This document shows positions 39,186-47,900 of a DNA stretch of 64,000 nucleotides, in pieces. The notes under the pieces were generated by a model. It was not told where the DNA came from. It saw only the letters and a program-made list of their open reading frames with translations, and did not search any database. Both the position numbers and the translations under genes were made by a program. This DNA comes from Pseudomonas saliphila (GTDB taxonomy: Bacteria > Pseudomonadota > Gammaproteobacteria > Pseudomonadales > Pseudomonadaceae). Position 1 is the first letter of the stretch. Each line of letters begins with the position of its first letter. Where the stretch lies: the NCBI RefSeq assembly GCF_008638345.1, contig NZ_VTVA01000005.1, forward strand, positions 124,001 to 188,000. Reading direction: 5' to 3'.

Positions 39186-40658
39186 ATGTCACGCATTTTG
39201 AAGTCCACGCTACGTTGCCTGATTCCAACCCTCGCACTGGTGCTAGTGCCTACGCTGGCGAGCGCCGAAGACGTCGGCAAGCTACCTGCCACCGTGAGTT
39301 CTGCGCTGGCATCAGCCCGGGTTCCGGCGAGTGCTTTTTCCCTGGCAGTCATTCCGCTAGAGGGTCAGGGCATGTCCCAATTCGTCAATGCGGACCAGGC
39401 GTTCAATCCGGCCTCGACCATGAAACTGGTCACCACCTACGCCGCCCTCGAGATTCTCGGCCCGACTTATCAGTGGCGCGCCGGCTTATACGGCACCGGT
39501 GAGGTGCGCGATGGTGTGCTGCACGGCGACCTGGTGTTCGATACCGATGGCGATCCAAAACTGACGATGGACCGCGTCTGGGTGATGTTGCGCGAGTTGC
39601 GCGCCAATGGTGTGCGCGACGTCACCGGGCACCTGGTGCTTAAATCAGGTGATCTGTTATTACCGCTAGGCGTTCCCCCGTTCAATGACGACGGCAATGA
39701 CGCCAGCCGTCCGTTTCTGGTCGAGCCCGATCCGCTCCTGACCAATCTCAAGCTTTTCACCCTGAGCACCTTTGCCGAAGGCCAGAACGTCCGGGTACAT
39801 CTGGATCCTGCGCTGCCAGAGGTGACAATAGATAACCAGCTCAAGACGCTACCGGCGGTCAAGTCCTGTCCCTGGCCCAACGTCGCGTATTCGGTGAAGG
39901 ATAATGGCAGGCAAGCGCAGGTCACGCTGACGGGCGCGCTGCACGAGGGCTGCTCGACGCAGCGCTATCTCTCTGCACTGAATGCACAGACCTACACCGG
40001 TAGTCTGGTGCGTACTCTGTGGCACGAGATGGGTGGCCGGATTCAGGGCGAGACCCGTCTCGGCGAAGTGCCGTCCAAGGCGCGCCGCCTGGCGACCAGC
40101 GTTTCTCCCGATCTGGTCTCGGTGGTGCGTGACATCAACAAGTTCAGCAACAACACCATGGCGCGCCAGCTATTCCTGACCATCGGCCGGGAAAACCGCA
40201 GCGCCAACGATGTGGATGACTTTCAGGCAGCCAATCGAACCATCATGTCCTGGCTGGCCGAGAAGAACATCGAGCCCAACGGACTGGTATTGGATAACGG
40301 GTCTGGTCTGTCACGGGTTGAACGCATGAGCGCCCGGAACATGGCGCAGCTGCTGCAGCAAGCATGGCAAAGCCCCTATGCGGCGGAGTTCATCGCATCA
40401 ATGCCATTGGCAGCCATGGACGGGACAATGCGTAAACGCATGCGCAACACCCCGGTAGCCGGTCAGGCACATATCAAGACCGGTGCATTGAACAACGTTC
40501 GCGCCATCGCGGGCATTACCCGGGATGCCAACGGTCAGAGCTGGGCAGTCACCGCCTTCGTCAACCACGCCACTGCCGGTGCCAGCCGCCAGGCGCTTGA
40601 TCTGGTGCTGCAGGATGTACACCGCCGTGCGCCAACCGATATCGCTGCCAACCAGTAA
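39186..40658 (+). CDS. dacB: D-alanyl-D-alanine carboxypeptidase/endopeptidase DacB (PBP4)
   Basis: A 490-residue periplasmic penicillin-binding protein of class C. It trims and opens peptidoglycan cross-links, and its loss triggers AmpC induction in Pseudomonas. The signal peptide ends near TLASAED. The active-site motifs are complete: SxxK as STMK (S77-K80), SNN in KFSNNTMARQ near residue 318, and KTG in HIKTGALNN near residue 424. The inserted domain between the first two motifs has normal length. It has a GGAG ribosome site that lies in a very small inverted repeat (CGGAG-TT-CTCCG). Confidence 0.95.
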   Translation: MSRILKSTLRCLIPTLALVLVPTLASAEDVGKLPATVSSALASARVPASAFSLAVIPLEGQGMSQFVNADQAFNPASTMKLVTTYAALEILGPTYQWRAGLYGTGEVRDGVLHGDLVFDTDGDPKLTMDRVWVMLRELRANGVRDVTGHLVLKSGDLLLPLGVPPFNDDGNDASRPFLVEPDPLLTNLKLFTLSTFAEGQNVRVHLDPALPEVTIDNQLKTLPAVKSCPWPNVAYSVKDNGRQAQVTLTGALHEGCSTQRYLSALNAQTYTGSLVRTLWHEMGGRIQGETRLGEVPSKARRLATSVSPDLVSVVRDINKFSNNTMARQLFLTIGRENRSANDVDDFQAANRTIMSWLAEKNIEPNGLVLDNGSGLSRVERMSARNMAQLLQQAWQSPYAAEFIASMPLAAMDGTMRKRMRNTPVAGQAHIKTGALNNVRAIAGITRDANGQSWAVTAFVNHATAGASRQALDLVLQDVHRRAPTDIAANQ

Positions 40659-40718
40659 GTCACACGTCACCGGCCGGGGCGCAACGCCCTGGCCGGTTCA
40701 CTTCAGTTCAGTTCAGAT

Positions 40719-42953
40719 TCAGCGGGTAATGCGCCAGGTGCGGTGAATCTTGGTATTACGCTGAAAGTCCTTATCCAGTGTCGCCGCCGAAATATCCTCC
40801 ACCTTGTAACCGCTCTCCAACGAGGCCGCCATACGGAAGCGTCGGAAGTTGTTCGAGAAATACAGCGTGCCGCCGGGCGCAAGCCGGGCCATTGCCATGT
40901 CGATGAGATGCACATGGTCGCGCTGGATATCGAATACCTCTTCAAGCCGCTTGGAGTTGGAGAAGGTCGGCGGATCGAGGAATATCAGATCGTATTCGCC
41001 CTCGTCATTCTCCAGCCACTCCATGACATCCGCCTGCACCAGCTCATGTAGATCCGATAACCCGTTTAATGACAGGTTGCGTCTGGCCCAATCCAGATAG
41101 GTCCGTGACAAGTCCACGCTTACCGTCTTACGCGCGCCCCCGACCGCCGCATGCACGGTTGCGCTCGCGGTATAGCAGAACAGATTCAGGAACCGCTTGC
41201 CCTTGGCTTCCTGCGCGATCCGTAAACGCAGCGGACGGTGATCAAGAAACAGCCCGGTATCCAGATAGTCCGTGAGATTGACCAGCAACTTGACCTGGCC
41301 TTCCTGCACGGTCATGAACTCGCCACGCCGATCCATACGCTGATACTGCTGTTTGCCGGCTTGCTTCAGGCGTTGTTTAAGCACCACGTGGTCCGCCGGT
41401 ATGCCCAGGGTCTCTGGCAGGGTTATCAGCACGTCCTGCAGGCGTGCCTGGGCCTTGTCTTCACTGATCGTCGCCGGTGCAGCGTACTCCTGCACATGAG
41501 CCCAGCCGTCATACAGGTCAATCGCGACGGCAAACTCCGGCATGTCAGCGTCATACACCCGATAGCAGGAAATATCCTGCTGTCGCGCCCACTTCCTGAA
41601 GATCTTCAGATTCTTCTTCAAACGGTTGGCAAACATCTGCGCCGACTCACTGAGCCGCGCTGCTGTGACCGGAGCAGCAGGCTCTGGCCTGGCACGTGCC
41701 ACCGGCTGCGGGGTGTCGTTGTTGACCGCCTCGACCGGCTCGACCCGGTCAGTGTTACGCGTGGGATTGCCCCCGGTGACAAAGCGCTCCGGAATCAGCT
41801 CCATCAACAGTAGCTTGCAGGGAATGGCGCCGTTGAGCAGTGAGTACTGCTTATGGCTGCGGATGCCCATGCGCTTGCCCAGATCCGGATTGCCGGTAAA
41901 GATCGCCGCGTGCCAGCCCGGACACTGCTCACGTAATACCTCACCGAGTTTCTGATAGAGGTACACCAGACTCGCCGCGTCGCCCAGCCGCTCGCCATAG
42001 GGAGGGTTACAGACGACCAATCCCTTCTGGCCGCGATCCGGGGCCGGGGCGAAGGTCGCCAGCTCACCCTGGTACACCTTGACCCATTCGCTTAGTCCGG
42101 CGCGCTGGATATTATTGCGCAGGGGTTGCAGCATGCGCGGGTCCGCCTCATAACCGCGTATCCACAGCGGTGGTCTGGCCAGGCCGGCAGCGGCGCGCTG
42201 CTGTGCCTCTTCAAGCAGGGGCTGCCATTGCTCAGGTTCGTGCTGCAACCAGTTACTGAAGCCCCAGTGCTGGCGATTCAGGTTCGGCGGCACATCCGCC
42301 GCCATCAGCGCGGCTTCAATCAGGAAGGTACCCGAGCCGCACATGGGGTCGGCCAGCGCGGCGCCCTCGGCAGCCAGCGCCGGCCAGCCGGCGCGCAGCA
42401 GGATCGCCGCAGCGAGGTTCTCCTTGAGTGGCGCAGCACCCTGCTGCAGACGGTAACCGCGCTGATGCAGGCTCTGGCCAGACAGATCGATCGCCAGCTG
42501 CGCTTCATTGCTGCGGCAGAACACATTGATGCGCAAATCAGGATTGATCTTGTCCACCGAGGGCCGGGTGCCATCGGCCTGCCGCAGTGCGTCAACCACG
42601 GCGTCCTTGACCTTCAGCGAGCCGAAATGGGTGTTGTCCACGCCCGGCAGAATACCGGTGAAATCGACAGCCAGGCTGCCATCGGCAGGCATATGACTGG
42701 CCCAGTCGACGCGCGCGGCGCCCGCGTACAACTCCTCAGCATCCCCCACCGCAAAACGGTCCAATACCAGCAGTACCCGGTTCGCCAGACGCGACCACAT
42801 GCAGATGCGGTAGCCGAGCGACAGCTCACCGCTGACACTGATACCTGCCACGGTTTCCTTGGCATTCCCGGCCCCCATGGCCAGCAGTTCGTCCATAAGC
42901 AGGCCTTCAAGGCCCTTCGGACATGTAACAAAAAATTCAACGGTGGAACGCAT
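40719..42953 (-). CDS. rlmL: Bifunctional 23S rRNA methyltransferase RlmKL
   Basis: A 744-residue fusion that methylates G2445 (N2, RlmL half) and G2069 (N7, RlmK half) of 23S rRNA. A THUMP domain covers about residues 45-155. The RlmL methyltransferase shows DPMCGSGTFLIEAALMA and NPPYGERLG. A low-complexity Pro/Ala/Val-rich linker lies near residues 405-445. The RlmK half begins near residue 450, with FLDHRPLRLRIAQEAKGKRF and the catalytic DPPTFSNSKR. This is the fused form standard in gammaproteobacteria. It is divergent from rmf. Confidence 0.95.
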   Translation of the reverse strand: MRSTVEFFVTCPKGLEGLLMDELLAMGAGNAKETVAGISVSGELSLGYRICMWSRLANRVLLVLDRFAVGDAEELYAGAARVDWASHMPADGSLAVDFTGILPGVDNTHFGSLKVKDAVVDALRQADGTRPSVDKINPDLRINVFCRSNEAQLAIDLSGQSLHQRGYRLQQGAAPLKENLAAAILLRAGWPALAAEGAALADPMCGSGTFLIEAALMAADVPPNLNRQHWGFSNWLQHEPEQWQPLLEEAQQRAAAGLARPPLWIRGYEADPRMLQPLRNNIQRAGLSEWVKVYQGELATFAPAPDRGQKGLVVCNPPYGERLGDAASLVYLYQKLGEVLREQCPGWHAAIFTGNPDLGKRMGIRSHKQYSLLNGAIPCKLLLMELIPERFVTGGNPTRNTDRVEPVEAVNNDTPQPVARARPEPAAPVTAARLSESAQMFANRLKKNLKIFRKWARQQDISCYRVYDADMPEFAVAIDLYDGWAHVQEYAAPATISEDKAQARLQDVLITLPETLGIPADHVVLKQRLKQAGKQQYQRMDRRGEFMTVQEGQVKLLVNLTDYLDTGLFLDHRPLRLRIAQEAKGKRFLNLFCYTASATVHAAVGGARKTVSVDLSRTYLDWARRNLSLNGLSDLHELVQADVMEWLENDEGEYDLIFLDPPTFSNSKRLEEVFDIQRDHVHLIDMAMARLAPGGTLYFSNNFRRFRMAASLESGYKVEDISAATLDKDFQRNTKIHRTWRITR

Positions 42954-43042
42954 CTGATTGATTTCCGGATTGTGTTTCGAATGAGCGTAATGTCACGAGA
43001 TCATCACGCTTAAGTAACTGTGTATTCATGCCGTTTTGATAT

Positions 43043-43072
43043 TTGGACAGCCCGCTCTGGTTAGGGTACAAC
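43043..43072 (+). promoter_or_regulatory. Promoter candidate of rmf
   Basis: TTGGAC (43043-43048), an 18-bp spacer and TACAAC (43067-43072) resemble a sigma70/sigmaS promoter. It would give a 5' leader of about 144 nt containing three stem-loops. Confidence 0.45.
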
Positions 43073-43104
43073 AGAGCAATCGCTTAGTGTTGCAAGCTGC
43101 CGAA

Positions 43105-43189
43105 CATGCGGCCGGGCCTGACAGGCGGCGGCGCATGGGTATCAGGGCATCTCCCCTGGTGCCAACCGCTCACCTCGCTGGTTGCGAGG
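43105..43189 (+). other. Structured 5' leader of rmf
   Basis: Three stems can be drawn. CATGCG (43105) pairs with CGCATG (43132), with inner pairs. GGTATCAGGG (43138-43147) pairs with CCCTGGTGCC (43154-43163), 10 bp with two G-U pairs. CCTCGC (43173-43178) pairs with GCGAGG (43184-43189). They end 33 nt before the start codon, leaving the ribosome site free. Confidence 0.5.
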
Positions 43190-43222
43190 CGGGTATGTCA
43201 TATCAAGTGAGGGTTCTACCTT

Positions 43223-43438
43223 ATGAGAAGACTGAAGCGTGATCCTGTGGAAAGAGCATTTCTCCGCGGGTACCAGAATGGAGTACATGGCAAGTCCCAA
43301 GATTCCTGCCCCTTCAATAGCGCCGCCGCACGACAGAACTGGATTAACGGTTGGCGGGAGGGCCGTGCCGATCACTGGGCCGGCTTTACGGGCATCTCCG
43401 GCGTGCATCGCCTGAACGAAATGCGCGCAGTAGGCTAA
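43223..43438 (+). CDS. rmf: Ribosome modulation factor Rmf
   Basis: A 71-residue basic protein that dimerises 70S ribosomes into inactive 100S particles in stationary phase. RDPVERAFLRGYQNGVHGKS, the CPF segment, the WINGWREGRADHW core and a short C-terminal extension match the family. A GAGGG Shine-Dalgarno sits 8 nt before the start. It is flanked by structured untranslated sequence on both sides. It is divergent from rlmKL and convergent with pyrD. Confidence 0.96.
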   Translation: MRRLKRDPVERAFLRGYQNGVHGKSQDSCPFNSAAARQNWINGWREGRADHWAGFTGISGVHRLNEMRAVG

Positions 43439-43464
43439 TTTCCCAGCCTTAAAAGTTTACCCAG

Positions 43465-43523
43465 GGCGCTCTCTCCAAGCGCCGGGCCTTCAAGGCCCAA
43501 CCGGCCCCTGCAGCGCGGGGGCC
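43465..43523 (+). terminator. Triple stem-loop downstream of rmf
   Basis: Three consecutive hairpins follow the rmf stop: GGCGCT/AGCGCC (43465-43483), GGGCCTT-C-AAGGCCC (43484-43498) and GGCCCC/GGGGCC (43503-43523). No U-tract follows the last one. The array could both end transcription and protect the rmf mRNA from 3' decay. Confidence 0.55.
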
Positions 43524-43602
43524 AACCAAAGCGTTACCCCTCTTCCCTTTCTTCTCTTTCTATCTATCACCCTCACAACCCTGCTGATTCTCCACGGCAT
43601 GC

Positions 43603-44625
43603 TCAGTCGCGGATAGCGGCGATAGCGTCAGTGCACTCGCGAATCAGTTCAGGCCCGCGGTAGATAAAGCCACTGTAGAGCTGCACCAGGCTAGCACCGG
43701 CCTTGATCTTCGCGGCGGCGTCCGCCCCGCATAGGATGCCGCCCGCCCCGATGATCGGCAGACGCCCGTTGAGGGTAGATGCCAACACCCGAATCACCTC
43801 GGTGGATACGTCCGTCAGTGGTCCGCCGGATAAGCCGCCTGCCTCGTCGGCGTACTTCAGGCCTGCCACGGCGCCACGTTCGAGCGTGGTATTGGTCGCG
43901 ATGACGGCGTCCATGCCCTGGTCCACCAGTGTCTGCCCGACCAGCGCCAGCTCCTCTGCGCTCATATCCGGCGCTATCTTGATCGCCACCGGCACATAGC
44001 GTCCGTGTAGCTGGCTCAGCTCCAGCTGGCAGGTCTTAATCTGCTCCAGCAGTACCTTGAGCGTGTCACCGAATTGCAGCGTGCGCAGACCAGGTGTATT
44101 GGGCGAAGACAGATTCACTGTGACGTAACCCGCACGGCTATAGACCTTGCGCAGACAGAACAGGTAGTCATCCACCGCGCGCTCGACCGGGGTGAACACG
44201 TTCTTGCCGATATTGATGCCCAGCACACCTTGATAGCGCACCCCGGCGAGACGCTCGAGCAAGGCATCAACGCCGTGGTTGTTGAAGCCCATACGGTTGA
44301 TGATCGCGTTGCGTTCCGGCAACCGGAACAGCCGCGGCTTCGGGTTTCCCGGTTGAGGCAAGGGCGTGACTGTGCCCACCTCGATGAAACCGAACCCAAG
44401 CCCCGCAAGCCCATCGACCGCTACGCCGTTCTTGTCCAGTCCCGCTGCCAGCCCGACAGGGTTATCAAACACCCGTCCCATGACTTCGACCGGCTGCCGA
44501 GCGATCGGCTTCGCCAGATGCTTTTCCAGGCCAAGCCGCCCGGCGGCACCAATCATGTCCAGGGCCAGGTCATGGGAGGTTTCGGCAGGGAGGCGAAACA
44601 GCAGGGAGCGCAACGTGGAATACAT
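43603..44625 (-). CDS. pyrD: Dihydroorotate dehydrogenase (quinone), class 2
   Basis: A 340-residue FMN enzyme bound to the inner face of the membrane that oxidises dihydroorotate with ubiquinone in pyrimidine synthesis. The N-terminal amphipathic helix ([22 protein letters not shown]) is the membrane/quinone part of class 2 enzymes. Catalytic and FMN regions are [32 protein letters not shown] (catalytic Ser), IKIAPDMS and IGAGGI. The start at 44625 is preferred over an ATG 11 codons upstream for family length and an AAGG site. Confidence 0.95.
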   Translation of the reverse strand: MYSTLRSLLFRLPAETSHDLALDMIGAAGRLGLEKHLAKPIARQPVEVMGRVFDNPVGLAAGLDKNGVAVDGLAGLGFGFIEVGTVTPLPQPGNPKPRLFRLPERNAIINRMGFNNHGVDALLERLAGVRYQGVLGINIGKNVFTPVERAVDDYLFCLRKVYSRAGYVTVNLSSPNTPGLRTLQFGDTLKVLLEQIKTCQLELSQLHGRYVPVAIKIAPDMSAEELALVGQTLVDQGMDAVIATNTTLERGAVAGLKYADEAGGLSGGPLTDVSTEVIRVLASTLNGRLPIIGAGGILCGADAAAKIKAGASLVQLYSGFIYRGPELIRECTDAIAAIRD

Positions 44626-44680
44626 GAAGTCAGGCCTTGATCGAAAATGTCGGTGCAAGAGTATACCGATTTTCAGGCGT

Positions 44681-44905
44681 TCAAGCGTTCAGACGCTCAA
44701 GGGACAGCAACTGCCCCTCTGCGGTAAATGTCATCAGAAAGCTGCCGTAGATACCCTCGTGCGTGAGAAATTGCCGCAGGTGATGGGCCGGCAGACTGAT
44801 GCGCCGGCCGTCCCGGCTGCGCATTGTGACCCGCTTGGCGGTACCTCGATACCATTCGAGGTATCGCTCGGCGGGCAACGACAGGTCAAAAATCAACTGC
44901 TGCAT
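44681..44905 (-). CDS. DUF2835 family protein
   Basis: A 74-residue conserved protein of unknown function found across gammaproteobacteria. Recognisable stretches are [39 protein letters not shown] and [13 protein letters not shown]. It has no signal peptide or membrane segment. It lies between gdhB and pyrD on the same strand (31 bp after gdhB) and may be cotranscribed with either. Confidence 0.85.
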   Translation of the reverse strand: MQQLIFDLSLPAERYLEWYRGTAKRVTMRSRDGRRISLPAHHLRQFLTHEGIYGSFLMTFTAEGQLLSLERLNA

Positions 44906-44936
44906 GGCACTCCTTGCTAGGCCCGTCAGAGGTCCC

Positions 44937-47900
44937 TCAACCCATGTGGTTGTTGGCCCCCTGTGCCAGATCCAGCAATTCTCGCATAGCTACGGAGATC
45001 ATGGGATAGTCGCCGGTGGTCGCGCTCTTGAGATCCGTGAGCATGTTGCGCCAGCGCACCAGCAACTGATCGTTACGCTCTATCCAATTGTCGACCACAG
45101 CGTCCACCTCGGTCTCCTCACTGGAGGACTGCAGCGCCGACACCGTCATGGTCCTCAACAGTCCATCCAGGTCGTCACGATAGCTTTCGCGCGCCAGCGC
45201 CTGCCAGTGGGTGTCCACCTGCAGGTTGGAAACCAGCTGTCCAAACCAGGGAATCTGCAACTCGCTTGCCAATATGAAGGAAACCCTGGCAACCCGTTCC
45301 GTTGCCTGTCCGGTAGCGTCCGCCGCCTCGATGATGCCAAGCATCGAGTAAAACAAGCCGGTGCCGGCAATCATGCGAGCGATCTGCTCCGGTACGCCGG
45401 CTGCCAGGTAGCTGTTGTAGCGGGTTTCCCACACGCCCCGCTTGGGCCCTTCGAAGAGGCCATCGAACTGTTCGGCGAGTGCCGCGACGCGCGGTCCGAA
45501 ATGCGCCACTTCGTCCCCGGCACGCAAATCCAGCCGACGGTTACGGATGAACCAGCGCGTCGCACGGCGCCCGAGTCGCATCAGATCATCCATCAGATCG
45601 AACTGCACCTGCGCTGGCACCTGATAGTCCAGCGCCTCGATGGTCGCGAAATGATGATTCAAGCGAAACACATCGCGGGCAACGACGTAGGCCCTGGCAA
45701 TTTCGCCAACCGATGCGCCGGTTGATTGCTCGAGCCGCCGCTGGAAGGTCACCCCCATGTGATTGACCATATCGTTTGCCAGCTGGGTGGCGATGATTTC
45801 ACGACGCAGACGGTGGCCGGCCAGAGCATCCCCATGTCGCGCAACCAGGGTCGCAGGAAACGCCGTATTCAGTTCCTCGCCAAGGTACTCATCGTCGGGC
45901 ACATCCGAGGCGGCGAGCGTCTCCTTGAGCTCCGCCTTGGAATAGGAAATCAGGATCGCCAACTCCGCCCGGGTCAGCCCTTCGTCGCGTGCCGAGCGTT
46001 CGGCCAGCTGTTCGTCCTCGGGGATGAATTCCAGCGACCGGCTCAGCTTGCCGGAGGCTTCCAGTGCACTGATCAGCCGACGGTATTCTCCCATGGCCAA
46101 ACGCGCCTGGCGTTCAGCCAGACTGATTGCCTGAGTCTGCTTGTAGTTGTTGGCGAGCACCAGACCAGACACTTCATCGGTCATGCTGGCCAGCAGGCGG
46201 TCGCGCTGCTTGCCGGTCATCTCCTGGGCGGCGACCACCTCGTTGAGCAGGATCTTGATATTGACCTCATGGTCGGAACAATCGACCCCGCCTGCGTTAT
46301 CAATGAAATCAGTATTGCAGTGACCACCCTTGAGGCTGTATTCGATGCGACCACGCTGGGTCATGCCCAGGTTGCCACCCTCGCCCACTACCCGGCAACG
46401 CAGCTCGGCACCGTTTACCCGCACGCCATCGTTGGCCTTGTCACCCACGTCAGCGTGGCTTTCCGCCGCGCTTTTCACATAGGTGCCGATACCGCCGTTC
46501 CAGATCAGGTCAACCGGTGCCTTGAGCAAGCGATTAATGAACTCGTTAGGGGTGAGCTTATCCTCGCTGATGTCGAACAACTGCTGCATCTGCGGCGTCA
46601 AATGAATCTGCTTGAGGCTGCGTTCGAATATGCCGCCGCCTTCAGAGATCAGGCTGCTGTCATAGTCGCTCCAGCTGGAACGCGGCATGTTGAACAGCCG
46701 CTCACGCTCGACAAAACTCGCCTCGGGATCTGGGTTCGGATCAATAAAGATATGCATATGGTTGAAGGCCGCGACGACCTTCAACTGGCGAGACAACAAC
46801 ATGCCATTGCCGAACACGTCGCCGGCCATATCACCGATACCGACGACTGTCACAGGCTCTTCCTGAACGTTGATTCCCAGCTCGCGGAAGTGCCGCTGTA
46901 CCGATACCCATGCACCCCGGGCAGTAATACCCATGGCCTTGTGGTCATAACCCGCTGAGCCGCCGGAGGCGAACGCGTCGCCAAGCCAGAAGTTGTACTG
47001 GGCAGCAATCGAGTTGGCGATATCGGAGAAACTTGCGGTGCCCTTATCCGCCGCGACGACCAGGTAAGGATCGTCGCCATCATGGCGGACCACCTGTTCC
47101 GGGGGCGATACGTCGCCTTCAACATAATTATCAGTAATGTCCAGCAAACCTTTTATAAATAAGCGATAACACGCGATAGCTTCTTGCTGAATCTCATCCC
47201 GCGTGCCGCTTACCGGCAGCCGCCGCGGAACGAAGCCGCCCTTCGCGCCGACCGGCACAATGACCGCGTTCTTGACCTGCTGCGCCTTGACCAGACCCAG
47301 CACCTCGGTCCGGTAATCTTCCTCACGATCGGACCAACGCAGGCCGCCACGGGCCACCTTGCCGCCGCGCAGATGGACGCCTTCGAAGCGTGGCGAGTAG
47401 ACATACATCTCGAACATCGGTCGCGGCAGTGGCAGTTCCGGGATGCGCTGCGGATCGAGCTTGATGCTGATGTAGTCCTTCGGCTCACCCTGCTCGTCGT
47501 TCTGGTAGAAGTTGGTACGCAGCGTGGCTTTGATCAGATCCAGATAACGACGCAGGATGCGGTCCTCATTGAGCACCGCCACGCCGTCCAACGCATTGAT
47601 AATGGCCTGTTCCAGACGCTCTTCCAGCTCGGCGGCGGAGGATTTGCGCGCCAGATAGAAACGCGTTTTGAACAGCCGTACCAGTTCCCGGGAAATGGTC
47701 GAATGGGTCACCAGCGTGTTGGCCAGATAAGGCAGTTCGAAACCCATACGAATCTGCTTGATGTAACGCCCGTAGGTGCGCAGCAGTGCCACGTCGCGCC
47801 AGGACATACTGGCCAGCATGACCAGGCGATTGAAGCCGTCATTCTCCGCGTAGCCGCGCCAGATATTGATAAAAGCATCGCGGAACAGCTGATTGACCTC

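Noticed and set aside
45726-46958. 410-codon plus-strand frame opposite gdhB
   Set aside because: Antisense shadow of the glutamate dehydrogenase core; such frames are expected in GC-rich genes with strong codon bias.
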